Shown here: piece by piece, positions 56,114 through 64,000 of the stretch
Numbering within the stretch: position 1 is the stretch's first letter
Layout: each line of letters begins with the position of its first letter
NCBI GenBank assembly: GCA_947476465.1
Contig: CANJQN010000006.1
Coordinates: 1-64,000, forward strand
Source of the DNA: Comamonadaceae bacterium
GTDB lineage: Bacteria > Pseudomonadota > Gammaproteobacteria > Burkholderiales > Burkholderiaceae_C
DNA length: 64,000 bases
Reading direction: 5' to 3'
Made by a program: the position numbers and the translations under genes
Notes under the pieces: generated by a model
The model's database searches: none
What the model was told of the DNA's origin: nothing
The model's input: only the letters and a program-made list of their open reading frames with translations

Positions 56114-56527
56114 ATGGACCCCTTCATCAAGCCGCTTCCGACCATCACCGTCGAGCAGGCCCCGTTCTGGGAAGCCGCCCGAGCCGAACGCCTGATCCTG
56201 CAGAAGTGCGGCGCATGCGGGCGCTACCAGCACTATCCGCGCATCGTGTGCCGGCACTGCCAGAGCCACGACCTGTCCTGGCAGGAATCCACAGGCGCGG
56301 GCGCCGTGTTCACCTTCAGCACGGTCTATCGGTCACCCGGACCGTTCGTTGACGACGTGCCCTACATCACCGCGGTGGTCGAGCTGGAAGAAGGCGCGCG
56401 CATGTACACCCGCATCGTCGAGTGCGATCCGCAGCGAGTTGCCATCGGCATGAAGGTGCGGCCCAAGTTTGTGCCGCAGAACGACGAAGTGACCTTCGTC
56501 TACTTCGAACCGGCGCAGGCGGCTTGA
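56114..56527 (+). CDS. DUF35 Zn-ribbon/OB-fold partner protein
   Basis: A 137-residue two-domain protein. The zinc ribbon is LQKCGACGRYQHYPRIVCRH CQSHDLSW near residue 33 (CxxC...CxxC) and the rest is an OB-fold with VYRSPGPFVDDVPYITAVVE. These proteins bind thiolase-like partners and, in steroid degradation, form Ltp2-ChsH2-type aldolase complexes. It begins 23 nt after the thiolase-like gene and ends in a TGATG overlap with the acyl-CoA synthetase gene. Confidence 0.88.
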   Translation: MDPFIKPLPTITVEQAPFWEAARAERLILQKCGACGRYQHYPRIVCRHCQSHDLSWQESTGAGAVFTFSTVYRSPGPFVDDVPYITAVVELEEGARMYTRIVECDPQRVAIGMKVRPKFVPQNDEVTFVYFEPAQAA

Positions 56528-57963
56528 TGCCTGAGAAAGCCGCAGCGGTCAGCCCCGGCCGGGAGCGCCTCGCGCAATGCCTGTTCGAACCGAAGTCTGT
56601 CGCCATCCTTGGCGCGTCGCGCAACCCGGTGAAGTTCGGCAATCACTTGGTGGCGATCCTCGCGGCGCATGGCTTCCAGGGTGACATCTATCCGCTCAAT
56701 CCCGTCGCGCAGGAGATCGCCGGGATTCGCTGCTATCCGGACTTGGCAAGCCTGCCCGGGCCCTGCGACCTGGTGGTGATCGCACTGCCGGCCAGCGAGG
56801 TGCTCACGGCCTTCGAGTCCTGCATTGCGCACGATGTCGGCGCCGTGGTGATCGTCAGCTCCGGCTTCTCCGAAGTGGGCGACGCCGGCCGCCTGCTGGA
56901 GGCCCAGCTGGTGCAGGCCAGCCGCAGGAGCGGCCTGCCCTTCATCGGGCCGAACTGCGAGGGTTTCGTCAACAACCCGTCATCCCTGTTCGCCGTGATC
57001 GCTGGCGCGATGTTCGAAGTGCCGGCACGCCCGGGCGGCGTGTCGCTGGTGGCCCACAGCGGCGCCTACACCGGCTATGCCTACAGCGAGATCGCCTACC
57101 AGGGCGTGGGCATCGCCAAGGCGGTCAGCTCCGGCAATGAAGCGGTGCTCGGCCTGCCGGAGCTTCTTGCGCTGTTGGACGGCGACGACCAGACCAAGGC
57201 GGTGCTGCTGCACCTCGAAGGCGTGCGCGATGCGCAGCGGTTTCGCGCCGCAGCCAGCCGCCTGGCCTTGCACAAGCCGCTGGTCATCAACCATGTCGGC
57301 CGCCACCCGCGTTCCGCGGTGGTCGCCAGCACGCACACCGCGGCGCTGGCCGCGCCGGGCAGGACACTCGATGCCTACTACCGGCAATGCGGCGCGGTGG
57401 TGACGAAGAACCTCGAAGAGATGGTCGACGCGACCGTCGCGCTTGCCACCTACGTTCCGCCAGCGGGCGATCGCGTTGCGGTGATCTCCTTTTCCGGCGG
57501 TATGCGGGTCGAGATGGTCGATCTGCTGGTCGAGTCGGGGTTCGACGTGCCCGATTTTTCTCGCGAGACAGAGTTGCGCTTGGCCGAATTCATTCCGGGC
57601 CATGGCAGCCGCTGCAACCCGGTGGACATGGCCGACGGCCTGTTGCGCGATCCGGCCTGCGCGGCCAAGAGCATGCGCGCGGCCGCCGACGACGAGAACA
57701 TCGACGTGATCGTGGTTTTGCTGACGGTCACGCGCAATCTCGACATCGCGCGCAGCGTCATCGCCGCCGCGGGCGATGTCGCCGGCAAGCCGGTCTTGCT
57801 GGCCTGCACCTCGCAAAAGGTTTCGGCACCGGCCGTGGCGCTGATGCGCGACGCCGGCATCCCCGTTTTCTCATCGCTGCAACGCGTCGACAATGCATTG
57901 CGCGCACTGCGCACGCGCCGCCACGCGCTGGTGCGCCTACGCGAGGAGGCTTGCGATGCATGA
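56527..57963 (+). CDS. ADP-forming acyl-CoA synthetase, alpha (CoA-binding) subunit
   Basis: A 478-residue subunit. The CoA-binding Rossmann fold starts FEPKSVAILGASRNPVKFGN near residue 20. The ligase domain carries the phospho-His in VVASTHTAALAAPGR near residue 260 and the GHGSRCNPVDMADGLL site near residue 355. Such enzymes make acyl-CoA and ATP reversibly from ADP and phosphate, or run in the acid-activating direction. The ATP-grasp half is a separate gene downstream. Confidence 0.85.
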   Translation: MPEKAAAVSPGRERLAQCLFEPKSVAILGASRNPVKFGNHLVAILAAHGFQGDIYPLNPVAQEIAGIRCYPDLASLPGPCDLVVIALPASEVLTAFESCIAHDVGAVVIVSSGFSEVGDAGRLLEAQLVQASRRSGLPFIGPNCEGFVNNPSSLFAVIAGAMFEVPARPGGVSLVAHSGAYTGYAYSEIAYQGVGIAKAVSSGNEAVLGLPELLALLDGDDQTKAVLLHLEGVRDAQRFRAAASRLALHKPLVINHVGRHPRSAVVASTHTAALAAPGRTLDAYYRQCGAVVTKNLEEMVDATVALATYVPPAGDRVAVISFSGGMRVEMVDLLVESGFDVPDFSRETELRLAEFIPGHGSRCNPVDMADGLLRDPACAAKSMRAAADDENIDVIVVLLTVTRNLDIARSVIAAAGDVAGKPVLLACTSQKVSAPAVALMRDAGIPVFSSLQRVDNALRALRTRRHALVRLREEACDA

Positions 57964-58663
57964 AGTCTCGCAACACCCAACGGCACACTCGGCCCGGCGC
58001 ACCCTGGGCCTGGGCGAGGCGCTGACACTGCTGGCGCAGCAGGGCCTGCCCTGCGTGCCATGGGTCGAACTGCCCTCGGCACAGCCGATAACCGAGGAAA
58101 ACCTTTCGGCCTTGAAATTTCCCGTGGCGGTCAAGTTCGATTCGCCGCATATCGCACACAAGACCGAGGCCGGCGTCGTGGTGCTCGGTTGCACTTGCGC
58201 CGCCGAAGTGGAGAGCGCCCGCATGACCGTGCGCCAGCGGGCCCTGGCGTACAACCCGCAAGCCGAAGGCGGAACACTGTGCGTGCAGCAAATGGCGGTC
58301 GGTGTCGCTGAATGCCTGGTGGGCCTGCACCGCGATCCGGTGGTCGGTGCGGTCGTGGTGGTGGGCACGGGCGGCGTGATGGTCGAGCTGTTCGACGATG
58401 TTGCGATACGGGTATTGCCGATGGGCCGCAGCGACGTGGCCGACATGTTGTCGCAACTGCGCGGCATCCGCCTGCTGGAGGGATTTCGCGGCCGCCCGCG
58501 CGGCGACCGCGAAGGCCTGGAGCGGCTCATACGCGCCGCTGCCGCGCTATTCCTGAAAGACCCCGCGATCGTGTCCGTCGACCTGAACCCGGTGATCGTC
58601 GGCGCCGATGGCGTATGGATAGTTGACGCCATGATCGAGCGAAACGCTACGGAGACGTCTTGA
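57956..58663 (+). CDS. ADP-forming acyl-CoA synthetase, beta (ATP-grasp) subunit
   Basis: A 235-residue ATP-grasp protein. It has PVAVKFDSPHIAHKTEAGVV near residue 55, the nucleotide-binding Lys-Thr segment, and GTGGVMVELFDDVAIRVLPM near residue 135 with VSVDLNPVIVGADG near residue 205 supplying the Asp-Asn metal site. It completes the alpha subunit encoded just before, with an 8-nt overlap. In many bacteria both parts are one fused protein of about 700 residues; here they are split. Confidence 0.87.
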   Translation: MHEVSQHPTAHSARRTLGLGEALTLLAQQGLPCVPWVELPSAQPITEENLSALKFPVAVKFDSPHIAHKTEAGVVVLGCTCAAEVESARMTVRQRALAYNPQAEGGTLCVQQMAVGVAECLVGLHRDPVVGAVVVVGTGGVMVELFDDVAIRVLPMGRSDVADMLSQLRGIRLLEGFRGRPRGDREGLERLIRAAAALFLKDPAIVSVDLNPVIVGADGVWIVDAMIERNATETS

Positions 58664-59253
58664 AGCTGGGAATTGTTTCCGACATCCATTGCAACCGTGC
58701 CGCACTGGAAGCGGCGATAGAGCGCATGGGCCCGGTGGACGAATTGATCTGCCTTGGCGACAGCATCAACGAGTACCGCTTTTCCAACGACGTCGTGTCG
58801 CTCCTGCGCGAACGCTGCGCCCACATGATCCTGGGCAACCACGAGGAAACGATGCTTGCCATGCCGCGCTCACGCGCCTACGGCAAGCCGGGCAACGATC
58901 CGGCGCTGTTGGGCTGGCTTGAGACCCTTCCAACGCGCAAACTGCTGCATTACGGCAGCAAGAAAGTGCTGCTGGTGCACTCGACGCCCTGGTCGCCGCG
59001 CGGCGACTATGTCTATCCGCGAAGCCCGTTGCTCAAGCGCTTCGGCGAAGTCGATGCCGACTTCGTCCTGTTCGGGCACACCCATATGCAGATCGCCGAA
59101 CGTGTGGGCAAGGTGATGGTCGTCAACCCGGGCTCGGCCGGGGAAGCGCGCGACCACCGCAACGGCCACCAGCTCAGCTGCGCGGTGATCGACGTCGCAA
59201 GCGAAGAGGTTCGCCTGATCGACTTCCCGGACCCGGCCCGGCCATCTGCGTAG
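58660..59253 (+). CDS. YfcE/MJ0936-type metallophosphoesterase
   Basis: A 197-residue calcineurin-like phosphoesterase. Metal motifs are GIVSDIHCNRAALEAAI at residue 4, ELICLGDSINEY near residue 30, MILGNHEETML near residue 56, LLVHSTPW near residue 105 and LFGHTHMQIA near residue 135. It should cleave a phosphodiester or phosphomonoester. The TTG start overlaps the stop of the beta subunit as TTGA, so it belongs to the operon. CoA-linked metabolism gives no obvious need for it. Confidence 0.85.
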   Translation: MKLGIVSDIHCNRAALEAAIERMGPVDELICLGDSINEYRFSNDVVSLLRERCAHMILGNHEETMLAMPRSRAYGKPGNDPALLGWLETLPTRKLLHYGSKKVLLVHSTPWSPRGDYVYPRSPLLKRFGEVDADFVLFGHTHMQIAERVGKVMVVNPGSAGEARDHRNGHQLSCAVIDVASEEVRLIDFPDPARPSA

Positions 59254-59266
59254 TGCAGACTTGACC

Positions 59267-59911
59267 TCATGCCGGTGTCTGTGGCCAGTCCGTGACCAAC
59301 ACGGCCCTTGACTCCCCGGTTCGGGTGTCGGAAATGCTCACGCAGCCCCAGTAGCCGGCTTCGGCAGGGCCCGATAGATGACGAACTGCGCTCGCGATCT
59401 GGTCGATCGTTGCGGGTGCGATCACCAGCCGCGATGTGCCGATCACCAGCGAGACGCGCAGGCACAGATGAGCCGGGAGGTCAGGCGCCACGTGAGCGGC
59501 GTGGCAGCACCGCCCCTCCTCAAACACGGCGGATCCAGCACCGAACCGGTCACGGATCTCCCACTTGATCTGGCGGCACGCGAGCGCCAGAATCTGCGTT
59601 GCATAGCGCCCCGCTCCCAGAATCGCAAACCGATCTGTGACGACGTGGAGCGGCCGGCTCCAACGGTGCTCATAGGCTTTTTCGCCCTGCGGCAAATCGC
59701 TGTAGCAGCACAGCTCGACCCCATTGCCTGGCGTCAGTTGGAGAGCGAGGTTCGAGCCGATCTGCCACGACAGGGTTGCATTGACCAGCTGCCGAACGAT
59801 GCAGGCAAACGCAGCCCCGTCTTCCATGCTTCCCAGCAACATCGCCGGGCGCTTCCATAGCGCATCGCGCGTGGACGCTGCGTCCATGGTGCGCTCTTCG
59901 TAAGGGCCCAT
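59267..59911 (-). CDS. Unrecognised protein with weak GyrB/GHKL-like opening
   Basis: A 214-residue protein I do not recognise as a named family. The opening DALWKRPAMLLGSMEDGAAF then ACIVRQLVNATL resembles the GyrB ATPase start (RPGMYIG..xxxLHxLVxEVVDN). The N-box Asn is kept but the catalytic Glu position appears to be Gln, and the DxGxG motif is not obvious. It may be a degenerate GHKL fold. GGAG precedes the ATG at 59911. It follows the other unknown gene with a 29-nt gap; together they look like a two-gene unit. Confidence 0.55.
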   Translation of the reverse strand: MGPYEERTMDAASTRDALWKRPAMLLGSMEDGAAFACIVRQLVNATLSWQIGSNLALQLTPGNGVELCCYSDLPQGEKAYEHRWSRPLHVVTDRFAILGAGRYATQILALACRQIKWEIRDRFGAGSAVFEEGRCCHAAHVAPDLPAHLCLRVSLVIGTSRLVIAPATIDQIASAVRHLSGPAEAGYWGCVSISDTRTGESRAVLVTDWPQTPA

Positions 59912-59940
59912 ATCGGTCTCCAGGAACACGCAGAAACGGG

Positions 59941-60597
59941 TCAGTGTCCGGTAGGTCCGGGTCGGGTGCAGTGGAGCAGCCACGGCTCCACCATCTGCGC
60001 AAGCTCCTCGTCGGTCAGGCCGCAAGGCCATGGCTCCCGACCCTCCACGGCGGGCCATCCCAAAACCTTCAGCCCCGCCTCTGTAAAGCCGCCCAGCGGA
60101 CCCAACTCAGAGGATCCTTTTTCCGCCAAAAGCCGGCGAAACTCCTCTTCCGCCTCGTAGGTAGCCTTGTAGCGCCGCAGAAGTAACTTGCGCTGGTCAT
60201 AACTGCGCTGGGCCACCACGCGCGCCTGTTTGATATACAGGCGCAGTCGCTGTGCGTACTGACTGCACCAGCCCATGTGAACGTAAGACAGGCGTTCTCC
60301 ACGATCGATCTCCAGACGGCCACTGAACCAGTCGGCCTTGATTGGAAACCGGCGATCTCCAAAGACCGTGGCGGGGTTGATCGGCTGGTTGAGGAAATCA
60401 AGAAGACCAATTAAAAATAGTTCGTCATCAAAGACCTCCCAGAAGCCGATATATCCTCGCCAAAGCGCGGTGCTATGACCGTTCGAAATGGCGCGAATGC
60501 CAATGCCGCGCGACTCCAGATACGGGTCAAGTGGCAGTGAATGAAGTTGCTCAATTCGACCCTCATGAATGAGAAATTCCGATGTCTGCGCGGTCAT
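59941..60597 (-). CDS. Unrecognised protein, partner of the GyrB-like gene
   Basis: A 218-residue hydrophilic protein. It starts MTAQTSEFLIHEGRIEQLHS and has STALWRGYIGFWEVFDDELF, then IGLLDF, near residue 45 and FPIKADWFSGRLEIDRGERL near residue 83. A charged helical stretch (YDQRKLLLRRYKATYEAEEE) near residue 135 may be a coiled coil. The RGYIGxWEVxxxxLFLIxL pattern recurs in uncharacterised bacterial proteins that I recall near polymorphic toxins, but no toxin is seen here. The ATG lies just after an AT-rich leader. Confidence 0.55.
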   Translation of the reverse strand: MTAQTSEFLIHEGRIEQLHSLPLDPYLESRGIGIRAISNGHSTALWRGYIGFWEVFDDELFLIGLLDFLNQPINPATVFGDRRFPIKADWFSGRLEIDRGERLSYVHMGWCSQYAQRLRLYIKQARVVAQRSYDQRKLLLRRYKATYEAEEEFRRLLAEKGSSELGPLGGFTEAGLKVLGWPAVEGREPWPCGLTDEELAQMVEPWLLHCTRPGPTGH

Positions 60598-60961
60598 TTA
60601 AACCCCTTCTTTAGGCAGCTTGCGCCTATTTTTTTAAGTGTGCAATTTTACCATCTCCAGTGTTATTTTTCGCGGTAGAAATTGCCCATTTTTAACTAAT
60701 TCAAAAGCTATTTTTCTCACCCCAAAGTTGCGTCTTTATGCAATTTTTTGACGCTATTTGATGCCAGTCTCACCAGCTCGGTTGCACGATCACCGCCCGC
60801 TCAATGCCGGGATCGGCCGACCGCTCCTGAGGCCGGCCCGAGGTTTGCCTGATGGTCTTATCCCGCAGGGTCTGCTAACCTTTCGTGATGGAGATTGTTT
60901 TTTCGTGAATGCGAAATGTTGCGCCATTCCGGCAATTTCCCGCTGAACTGCGAGGCTTGAG
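60598..60961. other. AT-rich promoter region between the unknown pair and the D-aminoacylase gene
   Basis: The segment 60600-60770 is markedly AT-rich with runs such as ATTTTTTTAAGTG and GCTATTTTTCTC, unlike the GC-rich surroundings. It probably contains the leftward promoter of the unknown pair. The remaining part to 60961 carries no gene that I recognise. The composition break suggests the pair was acquired. Confidence 0.5.
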
Positions 60962-62659
60962 ATGGACATGGTTGTCAGAGGGGGCCAGGTCGCCGATGGA
61001 CGGGGCGGCCCGCTCTACCAGGCGGATGTGGCGGTGCGGGGCGGCCGCATCGTTCAGGTAGGCCAGGTGGCCGAAAAGGGCAAGGTCGAGATCGATGCCC
61101 GCGGCCTGCTGGTGACACCCGGCTTTGTGGACATCCACACCCACTACGACGGCCAGGCCATGTGGGACTCGCGCTTTGCGCCCTCGTGCTGGCACGGCGT
61201 GACCACCGTGGTCATGGGCAACTGCGGCGTCGGGTTCGCGCCCGTGCGCCCAGCCGACACGGATCGGCTGGTCGAGCTGATGGAGGGCGTGGAAGACATT
61301 CCGGGCCCTGCCTTGCACGAAGGTCTCGACTGGCGCTGGGAAAGCTTTGCGCAGTACATGGACGCCCTGGAGCGCAGGCCCCACGACATCGATTTCGGCG
61401 CGCAGGTGCCGCATGCCGCGTTGCGGGTGTACGTGATGGGCGAGCGTGCCTCCCGGCTGGAGATGGCAACCGCCGAAGACATCGCCCAAATGCGCCAGTT
61501 GACCGCACAGGCCGTGCGCGCGGGGGCGTTGGGCGTGTCGACCTCGCGCTCGATCAACCACCGCACCTCCACCGGCGACCCCACGCCTTCTTTGCGCGCC
61601 GCAGAAGACGAGCTGATGGGCCTGGCTCTGGGCCTGCGCGATGCCGGCGCCGGGGTGTTCCAGATCATTTGCGACTTCGAAGAAGACGTGGAGGGCGAGT
61701 TCGCCCTCATGCGCCGGCTGGCGCAGGCGTCGGGCCGGCCCCTGTCGTACTCGCTGATGCAAAAGCACAAGAACAAGGAAGGCTGGCGCCGCCTGCTGGC
61801 GCTGACCGCGCAGGCCAATGCGCAGGGCCTTCGGATGACGGCGCAGGTGGCACCGCGCGGCGTGGGTGTGCTGCTGGGCCTGCGGGGCAGCCGCAACATC
61901 TTTACCGAGTGTCCCAGCTACCAGGCCATTGACCACCTGCCATTGCCCGAGCGCGTGGCGGCCATGGCCACGCCCGAAATGAGAAAGCGCCTGCTCGACG
62001 AGCAGCAGGCCTTCAACCACACGCGCCTGGGCCAGCGCCTGGTGGAATTCACCAACCAGTTCGTGTTTGACGGCCCGCCCAACTACCAGCCCGGGCCACA
62101 GGATTCGGTCGCCGCGATCGCTGCGCGGCAGGGCCGGCCGGCAGCCGAGGTGGCCTACGACATCATGCTGTCGGACGACGGCAAGGGCATCCTCTACTCG
62201 CCCTTCGCCAACTATGCCGAGGGCAACCTCGACGTCTGTGGCGAGATGCTGGCGGACCCCAACACCGTGCTGGGCCTGGGCGACGGCGGCGCGCATGTGG
62301 CACTGATCTGCGACGCGAGCTTCACCACCTTCCTGCTGTCCTACTGGGGCAAGCAGCGCGCAGCCTTCGACGTGGGCTGGCTGGTCAAGCGGCAGACCGC
62401 CGACACCGCCCGCGTGGTCGGCCTGACCGACCGCGGCCTGCTCGCGCCCGGCATGAAGGCCGACATCAACCTCATTGACCTCGATCGCCTGGACATCGAC
62501 GCGCCGCACATGGTGTTCGACCTGCCCGCGGGCGGGCGGCGCCTGCTGCAAAAGGCCGACGGCTACGTGGCCACCATTGTCTCTGGCGAAGTGGTGTACC
62601 GCGAAGGCGAGGCCACCGCCGCCCTGCCCGGGCGGCTGGTGCGAAGCGCCACCCGATAA
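60962..62659 (+). CDS. N-acyl-D-amino-acid deacylase-type amidohydrolase
   Basis: A 565-residue amidohydrolase of the D-aminoacylase branch. It has DIHTHYDGQAMWDSRFAPSC near residue 58 with the HxH metal pair, VMGNCGVGFAPVRP near residue 84, the RSINHRTSTGDPTPSLRAAE stretch near residue 197 and LGLGDGGAHVALICDASFTT near residue 438 with the catalytic Asp. Similar enzymes remove acyl groups from D-amino acids or open cyclic amides. It precedes a TctC gene by 24 nt. Confidence 0.83.
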   Translation: MDMVVRGGQVADGRGGPLYQADVAVRGGRIVQVGQVAEKGKVEIDARGLLVTPGFVDIHTHYDGQAMWDSRFAPSCWHGVTTVVMGNCGVGFAPVRPADTDRLVELMEGVEDIPGPALHEGLDWRWESFAQYMDALERRPHDIDFGAQVPHAALRVYVMGERASRLEMATAEDIAQMRQLTAQAVRAGALGVSTSRSINHRTSTGDPTPSLRAAEDELMGLALGLRDAGAGVFQIICDFEEDVEGEFALMRRLAQASGRPLSYSLMQKHKNKEGWRRLLALTAQANAQGLRMTAQVAPRGVGVLLGLRGSRNIFTECPSYQAIDHLPLPERVAAMATPEMRKRLLDEQQAFNHTRLGQRLVEFTNQFVFDGPPNYQPGPQDSVAAIAARQGRPAAEVAYDIMLSDDGKGILYSPFANYAEGNLDVCGEMLADPNTVLGLGDGGAHVALICDASFTTFLLSYWGKQRAAFDVGWLVKRQTADTARVVGLTDRGLLAPGMKADINLIDLDRLDIDAPHMVFDLPAGGRRLLQKADGYVATIVSGEVVYREGEATAALPGRLVRSATR

Positions 62660-62683
62660 ATCAAGCAGCAAGAGACTTCACGC

Positions 62684-63688
62684 ATGACCCACCACTCCAC
62701 CCGCCGCAGTGTGCTGCGGTCAGCGGCCGCCGGCCTGGCCGCCGCAGCCACCAGCGCCCTGCTGACGGCGCCGGCCGCCGCGCAAGCGAGCTGGCCGACA
62801 CGCCCCATCCGCATCATCTGGCCCTTCGCCCCGGGCGGCGCCGGAGACTCCGCCATCCGCATGGTCTCGCGCCACTTGAGCGAAGCGCTCGGCCAGGCCG
62901 TGGTGGTGGACAACAAGCCCGGCGCGAGCGGCACCATCGGCATGCAGGAGGCCGCCCGCGCAACGCCGGACGGCTACACGCTCGTCTTCGGCAGCTCCAG
63001 CACGATGGCCGCCAACATGAGCCTGCTCAAGAAGGTGCCCTACGACATGGCCAAGGACTTCGAGCCCGTCTCGCGCCTGGGCGTGCTGCCCTTCCTGCTG
63101 GTGAGTTCGACCACGCTGCCGGTAACCACGGTGAAAGAGCTGGTGCAGTACGCCAAGGCGAACCCGGGCAAGGTCTCGTTCGCCAACCACAGCGCGCCTG
63201 GCCACGTGGCCGGCGTGATGCTGGCACAGGCGACCGGCATCGACATGCTGCGGGTGCCCTACAAGGTCAGCACAGTGGCCCTGCAGGAGATGATCGCCGG
63301 GCAGGTGTCGATCATGTTCATCGACGTCGCGCCGGCGTTGCCGCTGGTCAAGGCCGGCCGCATCCGCGCGCTGGGCATGGCCACCCAGCAACGCTCGTCG
63401 CTGATGCCCGAGATGCCTACCGTCTCCGAAGGGCTCGACGGCGCCAAGTTCGACCTGGTGCAGTCCTGGATGGGGTTGGCCGCGCCGGCCGGCACGCCCG
63501 CAGCCGTTGTTGCACGCCTCAATGCCGAGCTCGGCAAGATCCTGCGCAAACCCGAGGTCAAGGAAGACCTGGCACGCCTGTTCATCGAAGCGTCGCCCAG
63601 CACACCCGATGAGCTGCGGGAGTTCATCAAGGCCGACACTCAGAAGTGGGCCGAGATGGTCAAGGCGGCCGGGATCGAGCCTCAGTAA
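62684..63688 (+). CDS. TctC/Bug-family tricarboxylate-type binding protein 3
   Basis: A 334-residue exported protein. Its leader is twin-arginine-like (STRRSVLRSAAAGLAAAATS) and cleavage is near AAAQA. The mature part reads WPTRPIRIIWPFAPGGAGDS, VVVDNKPGASGTIGMQEAAR and VPYKVSTVALQEMIAGQVSI. It lies in one unit with the D-aminoacylase-type gene and probably binds that enzyme's substrate. No TctA/TctB partners are seen. Confidence 0.88.
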   Translation: MTHHSTRRSVLRSAAAGLAAAATSALLTAPAAAQASWPTRPIRIIWPFAPGGAGDSAIRMVSRHLSEALGQAVVVDNKPGASGTIGMQEAARATPDGYTLVFGSSSTMAANMSLLKKVPYDMAKDFEPVSRLGVLPFLLVSSTTLPVTTVKELVQYAKANPGKVSFANHSAPGHVAGVMLAQATGIDMLRVPYKVSTVALQEMIAGQVSIMFIDVAPALPLVKAGRIRALGMATQQRSSLMPEMPTVSEGLDGAKFDLVQSWMGLAAPAGTPAAVVARLNAELGKILRKPEVKEDLARLFIEASPSTPDELREFIKADTQKWAEMVKAAGIEPQ

Positions 63689-63692
63689 GGCA

Positions 63693-64000
63693 TCAAGGGG
63701 CCCGCACGGGCCCACGCACCAGCCGCCCGGGCTTCTCGCCGGTGTGCTCGCCGTCGCGGTAGGTGACCACGCCCGACACGATGGTGGCACGGTAACCGCG
63801 GGCCTTTTGCATCAGCCGGCGGCCGCCGCCGGGCAGGTCGTCGACCGGGTACGGCATCTCGATGGCCAGGCGGTCGAAGTCGATCAGGTTGATGTCGGCC
63901 TTCAGGCCCACCTGAAGCAAGCCGCGGTCGTGCAGCCCGACCGCGCCGGCCGGATCGCTGGTGTAGCGGCGCACCAGCTCTTCCACCGGCTGGCGGCCGG
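63693..64000 (-). CDS. D-aminoacylase-type amidohydrolase, C-terminal part (runs off window)
   Basis: The leftward frame ends at 63693 and shows VGLHDRGLLQVGLKADINLI, DFDRLAIEMPYPVDDLPGGG and TYRDGEHTGEKPGRLVRGP. It is strongly parallel to the end of the amidohydrolase at 60962-62659 (GRLVRS, KADINLIDLDRLD, DLPAGGRRLLQKADGY). It is therefore a paralogue in opposite orientation, flanking the TctC gene. Only the last 102 codons are visible and its start lies beyond the window. Confidence 0.8.
   Translation of the reverse strand, partial: GRQPVEELVRRYTSDPAGAVGLHDRGLLQVGLKADINLIDFDRLAIEMPYPVDDLPGGGRRLMQKARGYRATIVSGVVTYRDGEHTGEKPGRLVRGPVRAP

Noticed and set aside
60875..62671. 598-codon leftward open frame opposite the D-aminoacylase gene
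   Set aside because: A shadow frame; the opposite strand carries clear catalytic motifs and continuous homology.

Overview
This is a high-GC window, probably from a betaproteobacterium of the Burkholderiales (Comamonadaceae-like). The evidence is three intact and one broken Bug/TctC-type periplasmic binding proteins, adjacent hppD-phhA genes, a SUF operon ending in bolA-grxD-nfu, and many small degradative gene sets. The organism is inferred from gene content only. I saw no rRNA, tRNA or CRISPR array.

Region 1 (1-8 kb) is eroded. It holds a cut IS3-type transposase gene, a LysR tail, a VOC-fold gene, a SulP transporter missing its first part, an intact GMC oxidoreductase, and the second half of a PatD-like aldehyde dehydrogenase. 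A 24-residue membrane peptide and a glycerol locus follow. In the glycerol locus glpR and glpK are intact, but divergent glpD is broken by an amber codon and a 3' truncation.

Region 2 (8-15.1 kb) is a nine-gene leftward iron-sulfur operon: sufA, sufB, sufC, sufD, sufS, sufU, bolA, grxD, nfu. The first seven genes are joined by 4-nt stop/start overlaps. A 25-nt sequence matching 22 of 25 positions of the IscR type-1 consensus lies upstream.

Region 3 (15.2-26.8 kb) begins with a recombinase-associated remnant. A TetR-centred catabolic cluster follows. Leftward it has VOC, FAD monooxygenase, VOC, a PrpB-like lyase, a LigI-like amidohydrolase and an Ldh-family dehydrogenase, with remnants of a flavin hydroxylase and of fumarylacetoacetase between them. 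Rightward it has a PhyH dioxygenase, an HpcH/HpaI aldolase and an SsuABC-like ABC transporter. GATAA-type palindromes mark the promoter regions.

Region 4 (26.8-31.6 kb) has a frameshifted methyltransferase, a B12-binding radical SAM protein, and hppD-phhA (phenylalanine to tyrosine, and 4-hydroxyphenylpyruvate to homogentisate).

Region 5 (31.7-42.6 kb) is one long rightward set: a gentisate-dioxygenase-like cupin, a TauD/TfdA dioxygenase, an amidohydrolase, a Gfo/Idh/MocA oxidoreductase, a class II aldolase, and a complete Liv-type ABC transporter with two related binding proteins.

Region 6 (42.7-59.3 kb) has two MmgE/PrpD genes, an RCC1-like pseudogene, an acyl-CoA ligase, an NTF2-like protein, a large alpha/beta hydrolase, two TctC proteins, a TfdA-type dioxygenase and a LysR regulator. 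It ends in a compact run: thiolase-like protein, DUF35 partner, split ADP-forming acyl-CoA synthetase and a phosphoesterase. The thiolase-like/DUF35 pair resembles steroid side-chain aldolases.

Region 7 (59.3-64 kb) has a pair of unrecognised genes, one weakly like the GyrB ATPase fold, with an AT-rich upstream region suggesting transfer. Two D-aminoacylase-like amidohydrolases flanking a TctC gene close the window.
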